A DNA stretch of 64,000 nucleotides from CAZZCS01 sp964652645 (GCA_964652645.1 CAZZCS010000002.1:1-64000); one strand, 5' to 3'; numbered from the stretch's first letter, positions 52,551-62,611 are shown. A program made the numbers and translations. The notes: generated by a model from the sequence alone, not told the origin.

Positions 52551-55500
52551 ATGTTTAGTACTTTCCGACAGATGCTTACCTTTATCATAGTGCTTATGGT
52601 GTTCCTGATGGCACTATCGGTTCTGCTGGTACTGACCACCTATCGTGAGAGCGACAGGCTCAAATCTGATATGGAATATCTAGACCAACAGAAGGAAAGT
52701 ATCACGGGAATATATCTCGACTTTTTGGATATCAAGACCAAGGTCACGTACTCACTTTTAAACCAGGAATACAGCTCTGAATTCGATTTCGATGCCAAAA
52801 GGCAAAGTATCTACGAGCAGTTGGAGCTCGCCATCGAGGCTTTGCCCAGGGACAAAGAGAAGCTCAGTAATATCAAGAATACGCTGGATAAGTTCTTTGA
52901 AAACTATGACAATGTAGTCTTTATCCGGGAGTATCAGCGCTCCAGCCGGGATTCTCTGGAAGGTGCTCTAAAGTTCGTCTCCAGCCGCATTCCTGATTCG
53001 GCAGCTTCGGATATCATTCGCGGATATCAGAGGCTTTTGGAAGCGCAAAACGTATATCTCTCCAATCCTACTTCCACCAATTTTGTCAGTTGGCAATTTG
53101 CCCGTAATAATCTCAAGCGGTTTGGGATGCGCAATAATGCCTTGCTGGCTGCTCTGGACGACTATACCCTTCGCCTGGAGCAGGAGTGGCAAAATCAAAC
53201 GGATCTGACCAAAGCTTTTGAGTTCTTCAATACTGCGACTGTATCGCTGGATACCAATCTGTCGGGACTGTCCAATGAAATCCGGATGGAGTACAGCAAT
53301 AAAGCCAGAGACAACGCCAGCGTGCGAAGTAACGAGCAAAAGAACCAGCTACTCTTTATTCTCGTGGCCTTTGTGTTTTCGAATTCTGCCCTTTTCTATA
53401 TCATGTGGTCTATCTCTCTCCCCATCAATCGCTTGTTGACTCTGGTCAAGGAAGTGGAAGCTGGGAACTATGAAGTCCGCTTTGAGTATCAATCTTCCAA
53501 TGAACTTGCCACTTTGGGCTATGCGTTCAACTCCATGCTCAGCACCATCAATAGGGATAGAGAAACCATCCATCGGCATCAGGTAGAGCTCGAAGATAAG
53601 GTGGCAGAACGTACGGCAGAGCTGGCCAAAGCCAAGGACTCTGCAGAAGCGGCATCTCAGGCAAAATCTGACTTTCTGGCCAAGATGTCCCACGAGATCC
53701 GTACTCCCATGAATGGGATTATTGGCACCACCGAAATCCTGAACTCTTCAGGGCTCACGGAGCAGCAACGAGAGATCGTCAAGATCATCCAGAATTCAGG
53801 CTCGTCTTTGCTACACATTATCAATGATATCCTGGATTTCTCCAAAATCGAAGCAGGTAAGGAAGAGCTATCAGAGCAAACTTTCTCTCTCCGAAAGCTC
53901 GTTAATTCCACGATTCTGCACTTCAGTCTGGAAGCCGAGAACAAGGGACTCAAGCTGTTGAGCAACATCGATGAGATGGTTCCGGATTTTTATCGGGCGG
54001 ATGATGCCAAGTTTAAACAAGTCCTGAACAACCTGATCAACAACGCCATCAAGTTTACTCATAAAGGGACAATAGAGGTTATCGTTTCGGCTGCAGCCGT
54101 GGACAAACACAAGGCCGATCTAATCTTTGAAATCGCCGATAGTGGGATCGGAATCTCGGCAGACAAGCTGGAATCCGTCTTTGACTCATTCTCCCAGGGG
54201 GACAACACGACTACGCGTGAATTTGGCGGAACTGGACTGGGTACCACCATTTCCCGGAAGATCATCGAAATGATGGGTGGCTCAATCAAGGCTATCAGCC
54301 CCAACCCCAATCTGGCACCAGACAGCCCTCACCCCGGCTCCGTGTTTCGGATAGAACTGCCCCTCAAGCTCTGCGACCAGTATTGTATAGGCCTTTCGGA
54401 TGGTACTAGCATCAGACTGGGAGAGACAAATTTCGTCTCTCTGGTCAAAGCTCCCGAGATCTCGCAGGAGCTGGATCGGATGGAGAAGATGAATGGCATC
54501 GTCGTGGTACGTCGGGGTTCCTATGATGATGTTTTCAAGGTTTTGGAAACTATCGCTCCCCGGGGATCAATTGTTATGGTGGAGACCAGTCTCCTCAGCA
54601 GTGATCAGTCCAGTCTGTGGCAAAAGCTCTATCAAGACTTCAGTATCTGCATTATGGGTTTGAGGCAGGAGTCTGATTCCTCCGCAGAAGTCGATTACCA
54701 GCTCTTTGGGATCGATGAGGTGCTGACTGTACCTCTGTCTCAGTCTGCCTTTTTGAATAAAACCGAAGAGATGATCAAGAGGTGCTTCGACAAAAGAAGA
54801 AGCAAGCTCGAATCTCAGATGAAGGAGCAAGCTGTGCCCGATAGGATTATCAGGGTCTTACTTGTAGAGGACAACCTGATCAATCAGAAAGTGGCCACCC
54901 GGATCCTGGAATCAATGAAGCTGCAGGTTTCCATAGCCTCCAATGGCAAAGAAGCCGTGGATATGGTTCAGAACGACACCTTCGATATCGTCTTTATGGA
55001 CATCCAGATGCCCATAATGAATGGTTACGACTCCACTCAGGAGATGCGCAGCCGGGGAATCAAGATACCAATAATCGCGATGACTGCCAATGCCATGAAG
55101 GAAGATAGAGAAAAAAGCATAGAGTCTGGGATGGACGATTTTATCTCTAAACCAATTACCTATAAAGCAATTACAGATATTATCCAGAAATGGCTCTACC
55201 CCGAGCCCAAAGAAGAACCGCAAGTTACCAAGGAACAGGAGTCAAACATGCTACAAAACCGCATTATAGATGAAGAAGAAGCCATCAATCGTGTGTACGA
55301 TAAAGATCTGCTCAAAGAGTTGTTAGTGGATTTTGAAAAGATGAAAGAGCTTGAACCCCAGGTCTTTGAGGATGCTTTTGCAGCAAAGGATTATGAAGAG
55401 ATCGAGCATCTCTCCCATGCGCTCAAAGGAGTCTCCGGAAATCTCGCTTTGGAAGGTGTTTACAAGGCTTCTACCGAGCTGAATGATGCCGCAAAAGCCG

Positions 55501-55592
55501 GACAGAATGAACGCCTGCGGGAGCTCTATAGATTGATGAGACTGGAGATTGAGCGGTTTAAGGCCTGGCTACCGGGTTATCTGAACACTTGA
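52551..55592 (+). CDS. Hybrid sensor histidine kinase with receiver and HPt domains
   Basis: This 1013-residue membrane protein has two transmembrane helices (about 9-28 and 264-285) around a helical periplasmic sensor, a HAMP linker (about 285-335), a coiled coil, a HisKA domain with His381 in KMSHEIRTPMNG, and a HATPase domain (NNAIKFTH, DSGIGI, FGGTGLG). A degenerate receiver-like region follows (about 620-740), then a receiver with Asp817 in FMDIQMPIMNG, and a C-terminal HPt with His956 in LSHALKG. It forms a full internal phosphorelay; a separate output regulator is not adjacent. The last 24 bp overlap the convergent flippase gene. Confidence 0.93.
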   Translation: MFSTFRQMLTFIIVLMVFLMALSVLLVLTTYRESDRLKSDMEYLDQQKESITGIYLDFLDIKTKVTYSLLNQEYSSEFDFDAKRQSIYEQLELAIEALPRDKEKLSNIKNTLDKFFENYDNVVFIREYQRSSRDSLEGALKFVSSRIPDSAASDIIRGYQRLLEAQNVYLSNPTSTNFVSWQFARNNLKRFGMRNNALLAALDDYTLRLEQEWQNQTDLTKAFEFFNTATVSLDTNLSGLSNEIRMEYSNKARDNASVRSNEQKNQLLFILVAFVFSNSALFYIMWSISLPINRLLTLVKEVEAGNYEVRFEYQSSNELATLGYAFNSMLSTINRDRETIHRHQVELEDKVAERTAELAKAKDSAEAASQAKSDFLAKMSHEIRTPMNGIIGTTEILNSSGLTEQQREIVKIIQNSGSSLLHIINDILDFSKIEAGKEELSEQTFSLRKLVNSTILHFSLEAENKGLKLLSNIDEMVPDFYRADDAKFKQVLNNLINNAIKFTHKGTIEVIVSAAAVDKHKADLIFEIADSGIGISADKLESVFDSFSQGDNTTTREFGGTGLGTTISRKIIEMMGGSIKAISPNPNLAPDSPHPGSVFRIELPLKLCDQYCIGLSDGTSIRLGETNFVSLVKAPEISQELDRMEKMNGIVVVRRGSYDDVFKVLETIAPRGSIVMVETSLLSSDQSSLWQKLYQDFSICIMGLRQESDSSAEVDYQLFGIDEVLTVPLSQSAFLNKTEEMIKRCFDKRRSKLESQMKEQAVPDRIIRVLLVEDNLINQKVATRILESMKLQVSIASNGKEAVDMVQNDTFDIVFMDIQMPIMNGYDSTQEMRSRGIKIPIIAMTANAMKEDREKSIESGMDDFISKPITYKAITDIIQKWLYPEPKEEPQVTKEQESNMLQNRIIDEEEAINRVYDKDLLKELLVDFEKMKELEPQVFEDAFAAKDYEEIEHLSHALKGVSGNLALEGVYKASTELNDAAKAGQNERLRELYRLMRLEIERFKAWLPGYLNT

Positions 55593-57026
55593 GCTACCGG
55601 TCAGGATCAGTCTGAAATCATTGATTATAGACCTGTCTGCCAGGTAGAGGTAAAGCAGGTATGCAGTACCTGAAACAATCGCGCTCCCCAGGTAGTACCC
55701 AAAGCTGCCCAATACTGCTAGAACAGCGGTAAGCACCCCGATGGGGACGATGCTTTGGGCCAGAGTCTTGCTGGTCTCGATGATATCGCCACGTAGCAGG
55801 ACTATGGACATCAGATAAAAGAAGATATTCATGAGGGCACTTGCCACACAGAACAATAACACCGCCATCTCAAATCCGCTTTGGATGCCAGTATACAGAG
55901 CCGCCACTCTCAGGATCAGGGTACCGATATTCCAGCGCAGTTCCCACTGGGGTTTCCGACAGATATAGGGTACGCCACTGATCGGGTGATGCAGCAAGCT
56001 GCTCCCATAAAAGATGACCAGATAGAAGATCAGGGGGAGTGCTTCGTTCCATTTGGCCCCCAGTAACAGAGGGATAACAGACTGTAGGGCAAAGCTATAC
56101 AAAATCAGAGCTGGTATCCCCAGTTTTAGCACCAGGCTGGTATAACGCTTGATTCCAGATAGAGTCTTATCCCGCTCGGCATTGGCAAAAACGGGAAAGA
56201 ACACCTGGGATATGGAGCTGGTGAGCATCCCAACGGGGATAGCAATCAACTGGCTGGCAAAGAAATAGAGTCCCATATACTTTGGCGATACCAGCAGACC
56301 CAAAAAGAGGATGGGGGCATTCCCAGAGTATATCCCGATCAGGTTTACCAAGCTTACATTGACCAGAAAGCTCAAGTTTTGGCGGATATTGGCGCAGCTG
56401 AGCCGGAGATATCTCGTCGAAAGCATCCGTGAGAAGTAGCGCTGGGGTAGCTTGGGGATGCTCAGGGCCAGGTATCCTGTTTCTATGGCATTGCCAATAT
56501 AGAAGATCAATATATACAAGCGCACAGAGCGAAAGAAAAAGATAAGAAGGAGTGCTAGCACGCTGTAGACGAGGACGTTGGCGGTTTCAGCCAGGGCCAG
56601 TTCCTTGAAGAGCTGATGCTTCTGGGCGATGGCCCGCAGGCAGCGCCGTAGAACCTCAATGACGATGAATGCCGCACTGAGATGCAGTATCATCCCCAGT
56701 TCAGTGCTGTTGTAGAGAGAGCCAATGCTCCTGCCAAAGACCCAGAGCAGGATGCTGAGCAACAGAGCTGCAAGGCCTCCAATCTGGAACATCGTTTGCA
56801 GATTCAAATGAGGTCTTTTTTTGTCTGTAAGGTAGTGATAATCCAGGCCGGGATTGCCGAGGTATGAGAAAAAGAGGAGGATCAACCCATAGGTACGAAA
56901 GATCCCAAAGTCTTCCTTGGTGAGCCAGTTTGCCACAAAGAGGAAGAGGATGGAACCAAACACGCGCCGGATCAGAGTGGTCGAAAGAGTCCAACGAATG
57001 GCATGGATTACGGTTTTACTGCTCAT
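55569..57026 (-). CDS. Polysaccharide (O-antigen/lipid) flippase, MOP superfamily
   Basis: This 485-residue protein has about 12-14 membrane helices in the Wzx/MurJ style. The N-terminus RWTLSTTLIRRVFGSILFLFVANWLTKEDFGIF and the region VSPKYMGLYFFASQLIAIPVGMLTSSISQVFFPVFA are typical. It probably flips lipid-linked sugars across the inner membrane. No glycosyltransferase gene is adjacent; it follows ruvB by 9 bp and overlaps the convergent kinase gene by 24 bp. Confidence 0.85.
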   Translation of the reverse strand: MSSKTVIHAIRWTLSTTLIRRVFGSILFLFVANWLTKEDFGIFRTYGLILLFFSYLGNPGLDYHYLTDKKRPHLNLQTMFQIGGLAALLLSILLWVFGRSIGSLYNSTELGMILHLSAAFIVIEVLRRCLRAIAQKHQLFKELALAETANVLVYSVLALLLIFFFRSVRLYILIFYIGNAIETGYLALSIPKLPQRYFSRMLSTRYLRLSCANIRQNLSFLVNVSLVNLIGIYSGNAPILFLGLLVSPKYMGLYFFASQLIAIPVGMLTSSISQVFFPVFANAERDKTLSGIKRYTSLVLKLGIPALILYSFALQSVIPLLLGAKWNEALPLIFYLVIFYGSSLLHHPISGVPYICRKPQWELRWNIGTLILRVAALYTGIQSGFEMAVLLFCVASALMNIFFYLMSIVLLRGDIIETSKTLAQSIVPIGVLTAVLAVLGSFGYYLGSAIVSGTAYLLYLYLADRSIINDFRLILTGSSSVQITR

Positions 57027-57035
57027 CTGCGGGTC

Positions 57036-58052
57036 TTAGATCAGCTCCATCTGCTCGTTGATAGGGTCCAGGCCCATGTGCTTGTAGCCTTTATATGTGA
57101 CCTTTCTGCCCTGGGGAGTTCTCTCCAGAAATCCCTGCTGAACCAGGTAGGGCTCAAAGATCTCTTCGATTGTGCCGGCATCTTCGCCGATGGCCGCGGA
57201 TAAAGTCTTGATCCCTACAGGGCCGCCCCGGTAGTTCTCGATGATTGTATTCAGCAGGCGCTTGTCCATTTCGTCCAGACCTGCATGATCGACCTGCAGC
57301 ATCTCAAGGGCTTCCAGAGCTATCTTTTCGGTAATGATGCCATCTCCAATAATCTGAGCAAAATCACGCACCCTTCTCAGGAGTCTGTTGGCGATTCTAG
57401 GAGTACCCCGACTGCGCAGAGCGAGCGCTGAAGCGCCTTCGGCTTCGATGGGGACACCCAGTAGTCTGGCAGACCGGAGCAGTATCTTCTTGATGGAATC
57501 CACGTCGTAATAATCCAAACGAAGCACAATCCCAAATCTGTCTCTGAGCGGTGGAGTCAATAGCCCCGCTCTGGTGGTTGCTCCGATCAAGGTAAAAGGC
57601 TCAATATCGATCTTCAGGGTACGTGCGCTGGGCCCACTATCCAGAATGATCTCCATCGAATAGTCTTCCATCGCTGGGTAAATGTATTCCTCTATCACGT
57701 GGCTGAGACGGTGAATCTCATCTATAAAGAGCACCTCGTGTCTTTGCAGGTTTGTGAGAATCCCCGCCAGATCAGAGGGTTTTTCCAGTACTGGCCCGGA
57801 ACTCACTGTGATATTCACCCCCAGTTCCCGCGCAATGATGCCAGCCAGAGTAGTCTTGCCAAGACCAGGAGGGCCATAAAAGAGCACGTGATCCAGAGAT
57901 TCATTTCTTTGCCTGGCCGCCTTGATCGAGATATCCAGCAGTTTCTTGAGGTGGTTTTGACCGATAAATTCATCCAGAGTCTTGGGCCGCAGGGCCTTAT
58001 CAAACTCATTGTCTTCGGTCTGGACTACAGGGTTGTTGATTCTTTGTAACAT
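57036..58052 (-). CDS. ruvB: Holliday junction branch migration helicase RuvB
   Basis: This 338-residue AAA+ ATPase drives RuvA-bound Holliday junctions. Walker A is GPPGLGKT (60-67), Walker B is LFIDEIHRL, and the sensor segments GATTRAGLLTPPLRDRFG and the C-terminal winged helix GGPVGIKTLSAAIGEDAGTIEE are all present. Length is typical. It starts 1 bp after the stop of the small secreted-protein gene. ruvA and ruvC are not in the window. Confidence 0.96.
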   Translation of the reverse strand: MLQRINNPVVQTEDNEFDKALRPKTLDEFIGQNHLKKLLDISIKAARQRNESLDHVLFYGPPGLGKTTLAGIIARELGVNITVSSGPVLEKPSDLAGILTNLQRHEVLFIDEIHRLSHVIEEYIYPAMEDYSMEIILDSGPSARTLKIDIEPFTLIGATTRAGLLTPPLRDRFGIVLRLDYYDVDSIKKILLRSARLLGVPIEAEGASALALRSRGTPRIANRLLRRVRDFAQIIGDGIITEKIALEALEMLQVDHAGLDEMDKRLLNTIIENYRGGPVGIKTLSAAIGEDAGTIEEIFEPYLVQQGFLERTPQGRKVTYKGYKHMGLDPINEQMELI

Positions 58053-58053
58053 G

Positions 58054-58518
58054 CTATTTTTTCTTTTTGGTAAAGGGGGGAACGGTAATCGGATCTTCCA
58101 GATGCTTGATCAGGGTGGTGCCATCAGGGATTACCACGTCCCAGGTAACTTGCTGTTTGCTTTTCTTGTGTCTCAGTTCCAGTCGCAGCGTTTCTCCTGC
58201 TCTCCATTGGCTTTTGAAGTTCCCGAGCTGGACGCTGACGATCACCATTTTGGAAAACTTGACGTCATCGCCCACTTCTTTGACGGCGACGGAGTTTATG
58301 GGATGCTTGTCTGTAGTCATGACGTCTTTGGGTCTGGAGACGATCCAGGCTTTCAGGGTGTATTCTGGGGCCGAAACTTTGGCCGTCGAAGTAACCTGAG
58401 GATTCTCTTGATTTTCCAGAATGATTCTCTGGACATAGGATCGTGGTAACGTCGTGGGCTGGGCCGATATGCACGCTACCATCAATAGTAACATGATACA
58501 TGCAAAATAATGCTTCAT
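58054..58518 (-). CDS. Small secreted protein of unknown function
   Basis: This 154-residue product has a signal peptide (MKHYFACIMLLLMVACISAQ) and a beta-rich mature domain (YTLKAWIVSRPKD, ETLRLELRHKKSKQQVTWDVVIPDG) with a basic tail ending in KKKK. No family recognised. It is followed 1 bp later by ruvB, an unusual pairing for an exported protein, and together with the flippase gene they form one transcription unit. Confidence 0.72.
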   Translation of the reverse strand: MKHYFACIMLLLMVACISAQPTTLPRSYVQRIILENQENPQVTSTAKVSAPEYTLKAWIVSRPKDVMTTDKHPINSVAVKEVGDDVKFSKMVIVSVQLGNFKSQWRAGETLRLELRHKKSKQQVTWDVVIPDGTTLIKHLEDPITVPPFTKKKK

Positions 58519-58591
58519 TGGTACCTCACTTTACTGCGTACAATTCTCTTGAGTTTGGTATTTTTGTAAATCTAATTCTTGGCGATGCCTA

Positions 58592-60871
58592 TCAGCGACT
58601 CTCAAGTGCGTCCAAAATCGCCTCTGGAGTTGCTGGAAAACGGAGCTCCGCTTTGGGATTTACTGCTTTTATGGCATTTCTCAGGGCAAAAAAAGCTGCC
58701 ATCCCATAGATGAAAGGCGGTTCTCCTGTCGCTTTACTGCCCATCACACTGGCATATTGTGCCTGGGAGGGGACAAGCTCCACCACAAGATTATGTGGCA
58801 AATCCCTGATTCCTGGGATCTTGTATGTGGATGGATTCACAGAAAGATACCTGCCGCTGGGAGCCAGCACCATCTCTTCCATTGTGCACCAGCCATAGGC
58901 CTGGATAAAGGCTCCTATGATCTGCCCCCGGTCGATATCCTCCTGCAGACTCTGTCCATTTTCATGCACTATATAGGTGTCCAATATGCTGTGTTCTCCC
59001 GTGAGCAGATCAAGCTCGATTCTGACCAGGGCACAGCCATAAACGTAGTAATAAAAAGGATTGCCAATGCCTTTATCCCGGTCAAACCAGACTTCAGGAG
59101 TCTTATAGTATCCGTAGGCAGCAAGGGGGACACGTTCCATCCAGGCTGCTTTTATGAGGTCTGCAAAACTGATTCTGGCCTCGGGATTATCTTCTGGGAA
59201 GATGCTCCCCGCCTCAAAGACCAGATCTGTCTCGGAAAGACTAAGGCTGAAACTACTTTCCAGATGCTTTCTGGCGACGGGAATCAGATTTGACTTGATC
59301 TCTTCGGCTGCTATCCTGGCTGCATTGCCATTGATGTCACTACCAGTGGAGGCAGCAGTGGGTGAAGCATTGCCGACCCTCTGAGAATTTGAACTCTCTA
59401 CCCGGATTTGCCGGAGTGGAACTCCCAATATCCTGGAAACCACAATCGCTACCTTAGTGCTGACTTCCTGCCCCATTTCGACGCCGCCAGTCGTTACAGA
59501 GATTGTCCCATCTGCATAAACCCAGATCAAGGCAGAGCCTTGATTCAGGAGTGCTGTGGTAAATGAAATCCCGAATTTGACGGGGATTACGCCAATTCCC
59601 TGTTTGGTGTGGGGGCTATTGAGGTTACAAGACGCGACCTCTGTGGTAAGCCGTTCATAATCTGAAATAGCTTTCAAACGCTCGAGTAGCTCCACTGTAA
59701 AGGTCTCATGTACGATCTGGGCGTAGGGCGTTTTCTGTCCCTTTTTGTAGGCATTAATGGCACGGATATCCAGGGCATCGAGCTTTAGCCGATCGGCGAT
59801 CTGCTCGATCAGACTTTCGATTACGAAAATTCCCTGAGGAGCGCCAAACCCTCTGTAGGCGGTATTGGGGGGCAGGTTTGTCCGGCAGGCTCGACCTTGT
59901 ATTCTGGCGTTTGGAATGTGATAGGTATTGTCCACATGGAACATCGCTCTTTCCAAAATAGCAATGGATAGATCTGCATAAGCGCCTCCATTGGCAAGGA
60001 GTTGCACGTCCAGAGCCAGGATCTTTCCCTTGGAATCAACCCCACAGCGATAGTATGTTTTGAAGGGGTGACGCTTCCCCGTAATCAGCATGTCCTCATC
60101 CCGACTGAGCACCAGATCCACAGGCCTTTTGGTAAGGTAAGCTCCCAAGGCTGCCAGGCAGGCATAGATGGTGCCATTACGCTCTTTTCCGCCAAAGGCA
60201 CCGCCCAGGCGGGGCACATCGACAATGACGTTATGAGCTGCGATTCCCAGAAGGTGGGAAACTACCTCCTGCACCTCCATGGTGCTCTGAGTAGCGCTAA
60301 AAAGGGTGATTTGCTTGCCCTCTCCGGGGACTGCCCGGCAACGCTGGCTCTCCATATAGAAGTGTTCCTGCCCGGATGATTCAAGCGCACCCTCCAGGAT
60401 GAGCCTGGATTTGGCCAGGGCTTGTTCCACATTTCCACATTCAATTTTACGTTCCGGGACGTACCATTCCTGTTTTTTATCAGCCTCATCTACATCCAGG
60501 ATGGGTGAGAGCTCTACATAGTTCAGCTTTATCTTCTTCAGTGCTTCCTCTGCCAGGTTTTTATCGTGAGAGAGTACCATAGCCAGGGGCTGTCCCACAT
60601 ACATGATTCTGCCCTCGGGGAAGAGAGGTTCATCTTTGATTACATGGCCGATCTGGTTCTCTCCGGGGATGTCTCTGGCCGTAAGAACGCAATGAATCCC
60701 GGGAGAATTGGCCGCCTCCGTGATGTCCAGATCGATAATACTGGCATGAGCTACGGGACTCAAGAACAGCTTTGCAAAGAGCATTCCGGCCAAAGGTGCT
60801 TCATCTGATATGAATTTGGAACTGCCAGTTACATGATATTTCCCGCTGAGGTGATGCGTTACTCTTTTCAT
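58592..60871 (-). CDS. Xanthine dehydrogenase-family molybdenum-binding subunit
   Basis: This 759-residue subunit binds molybdopterin in the xanthine oxidase family. GGAFGGKERNG, TAYRGFGAPQG, GQEVSTKVA and the catalytic Glu717 in GSKATGEPPFIYG are clear. Purine hydroxylation is the best guess, because the pattern around AYRGFG and GEPP fits XdhB-type enzymes, but selenium- or nicotinate-type substrates cannot be excluded. Its start overlaps the Fe-S/FAD subunit stop by 4 bp (ATGA). No molybdopterin-cytosine or XdhC-type insertion gene is adjacent. Confidence 0.9.
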   Translation of the reverse strand: MKRVTHHLSGKYHVTGSSKFISDEAPLAGMLFAKLFLSPVAHASIIDLDITEAANSPGIHCVLTARDIPGENQIGHVIKDEPLFPEGRIMYVGQPLAMVLSHDKNLAEEALKKIKLNYVELSPILDVDEADKKQEWYVPERKIECGNVEQALAKSRLILEGALESSGQEHFYMESQRCRAVPGEGKQITLFSATQSTMEVQEVVSHLLGIAAHNVIVDVPRLGGAFGGKERNGTIYACLAALGAYLTKRPVDLVLSRDEDMLITGKRHPFKTYYRCGVDSKGKILALDVQLLANGGAYADLSIAILERAMFHVDNTYHIPNARIQGRACRTNLPPNTAYRGFGAPQGIFVIESLIEQIADRLKLDALDIRAINAYKKGQKTPYAQIVHETFTVELLERLKAISDYERLTTEVASCNLNSPHTKQGIGVIPVKFGISFTTALLNQGSALIWVYADGTISVTTGGVEMGQEVSTKVAIVVSRILGVPLRQIRVESSNSQRVGNASPTAASTGSDINGNAARIAAEEIKSNLIPVARKHLESSFSLSLSETDLVFEAGSIFPEDNPEARISFADLIKAAWMERVPLAAYGYYKTPEVWFDRDKGIGNPFYYYVYGCALVRIELDLLTGEHSILDTYIVHENGQSLQEDIDRGQIIGAFIQAYGWCTMEEMVLAPSGRYLSVNPSTYKIPGIRDLPHNLVVELVPSQAQYASVMGSKATGEPPFIYGMAAFFALRNAIKAVNPKAELRFPATPEAILDALESR

Positions 60872-62427
60872 ATCTGCTCCATTTTTGTGACCACCAGCTC
60901 ACTAAGATACTTCACCACATGGTTATGGATGATTTTGCTGCGATAACTCCGGGAGCCTCTGACGTCTGAGATGGGTTCAAATTCTGCGCTCACACTTTGG
61001 GCTATTTCCTGGATGTCCAGCGCTTTGAGCTGGCTGTTTTCGACCAGATTCGTGAATGCTTGGGAGAGAACAGGCGTTTTGGCCACTCCACCCAGGGCCA
61101 GCCTGGCGCTCAGTATCTGTGTCCCCTCATAAGAGATGCAGACAGCGGTGCTAACGGCAGAGATATCGACGGACTTACGCTTCGAAGCCTTTAGGCAGCG
61201 GACATAACGTTGACCCAGCTCGATCGGGATAAGAATCGCCGAGATGATTTCCCTGTCTGCGAGGGCAATCTTGCGATAGTCCAGAAAGAAGTCGCTCAGC
61301 AGAAGTGTCCTCTCTCCAGTTGCAGAGGCCAGGACGATCTTGCTCTGAAGTGCCAGGAGCAGAGGTATGCCGTCGCCGATTGGCGAGGCGTTTCCGATGT
61401 TTCCTGACAGGGTGGCAAAGTTTCGGATTTGCTCCGAGGCTATGCGTCTGATTATATACCTCAGAGCAGGTATGTGTTTGTGGATCAAACTAGAGTGTAA
61501 AAGCTTGCTATAGGTTACATTAGCGCCGATTTTTAGCTGGTGTTTGTCAATGCACAGCTCTTTGAGGCAGGCAATCTTCGAGATGTCTATGAGGATAGGA
61601 TAATGCGCTTTTTGGATGTTGATCTGCACCATGATATCTGTGCCGCCATTGATCAATCTATAGGGCTTGCCTTCGTGTGCATTGAGCAGAGTAAAGAGCT
61701 CTTCCAGGCTCTCCGGGATATAGTATTCCTGGCAGGGATAGAAACGATCTACGGCTCTAGTGCTATAACCTGCCGCTTGGTCAAACCCCTGCAACTCAGC
61801 CTCGGTTTCCAGGCACCACTGGGGGATAATGCTGCCCTGTTCAAAGTGCGAGCTCAAGTATTCAGCAGCCTTCAGGATGGAATCGTAACCAGTACATCGG
61901 CAGAGGTTACCCTCAAGAGCAGCCATGATCCTCTCTCGATCCGGTCTTTGTTCACTTGCCAGGAGGGCAAAGAGGCTCATCACAAAGCCCGGTGTACAAT
62001 AGCCACATTGAGTGCTATGAAAGTCCAGCATCACCTGCTGGATGGGGTGCAGAGCATCCGGAGTTCCCAAGCCCTCGATAGTGATCAGGTGTTTGCCATG
62101 CAGCTTGGCTGCAGGATAGAGGCAGGAATTGATCGCCTCATAATGCACACCATTCTCCAGAGACGAAGCGATTACCACAGTGCAAGCTCCGCAATCACCT
62201 TCGTTGCAACTGCATTTGGTGCCATACATGCTCAAATTCTGATGCAGATAATCCAGAGTCGTCTGAGCTGGGGGGATGGAGGCCTTAACTGCTTTGCCAT
62301 TGAGCCAGAACTGCACATCATTGAACTGGTAGCTAGCGGAATAGTTCTCTGGGCAATGCGTATGTGACTTGTGGGAAGCGTTTGCTCTTTTTTCCTTACA
62401 CGTGTTTTTGTGGTCACGATCTTTCAT
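60868..62427 (-). CDS. Xanthine dehydrogenase-family Fe-S/FAD subunit
   Basis: This subunit of 519 residues (from the ATG at 62427) carries two [2Fe-2S] sites. The plant-type site is in KCSCNEGDCGACTVV; the second site is in QCGYCTPGF with GNLCRCTGYDSI. An FAD-binding domain follows (INGGTDIMVQI, ATLSGNIGNASPIGDG) and then a CO dehydrogenase flavoprotein C-terminal-like domain. I chose 62427 because GGAAGG lies 4 bases upstream; in-frame ATGs at 62439 and 62445 lack such a site. The N-terminus has about 35 extra residues rich in His, Lys and Cys before the first domain. A minus-strand TTGACA (62477-62482) lies about 50 bp upstream. Confidence 0.9.
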   Translation of the reverse strand: MKDRDHKNTCKEKRANASHKSHTHCPENYSASYQFNDVQFWLNGKAVKASIPPAQTTLDYLHQNLSMYGTKCSCNEGDCGACTVVIASSLENGVHYEAINSCLYPAAKLHGKHLITIEGLGTPDALHPIQQVMLDFHSTQCGYCTPGFVMSLFALLASEQRPDRERIMAALEGNLCRCTGYDSILKAAEYLSSHFEQGSIIPQWCLETEAELQGFDQAAGYSTRAVDRFYPCQEYYIPESLEELFTLLNAHEGKPYRLINGGTDIMVQINIQKAHYPILIDISKIACLKELCIDKHQLKIGANVTYSKLLHSSLIHKHIPALRYIIRRIASEQIRNFATLSGNIGNASPIGDGIPLLLALQSKIVLASATGERTLLLSDFFLDYRKIALADREIISAILIPIELGQRYVRCLKASKRKSVDISAVSTAVCISYEGTQILSARLALGGVAKTPVLSQAFTNLVENSQLKALDIQEIAQSVSAEFEPISDVRGSRSYRSKIIHNHVVKYLSELVVTKMEQI

Positions 62428-62541
62428 AAGGCCTTCCATAATCATTTTTTACAAGTAGAAAAGAGACTCGAATTCTTGTCAATGAAAAAGCAGTAACATA
62501 AATCCGGGCTTGCTTCCTGCCTGCCTAATTCTTTGCCTCGT

Positions 62542-62611
62542 TTTCGCCTCGAGATCGCCTCGAGATCGCCTCGAGTACTCGAGGCCATCTCGAGGGGAAC
62601 ATGAGGCGAAG
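62542..62611. repeat. 70-bp palindromic repeat element, copy 2
   Basis: This copy matches 29191-29260 at 66 of 70 positions. Its central palindrome (62558-62595) has one broken pair (C at 62586). Outer flanks also pair imperfectly (gcctcgttttcgcctc on the left, gaggcgaaggtgaggtgaag on the right). It lies between the histidine kinase gene and the xanthine dehydrogenase-family operon. The rest of 62428-62762 holds no gene. Confidence 0.9.
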
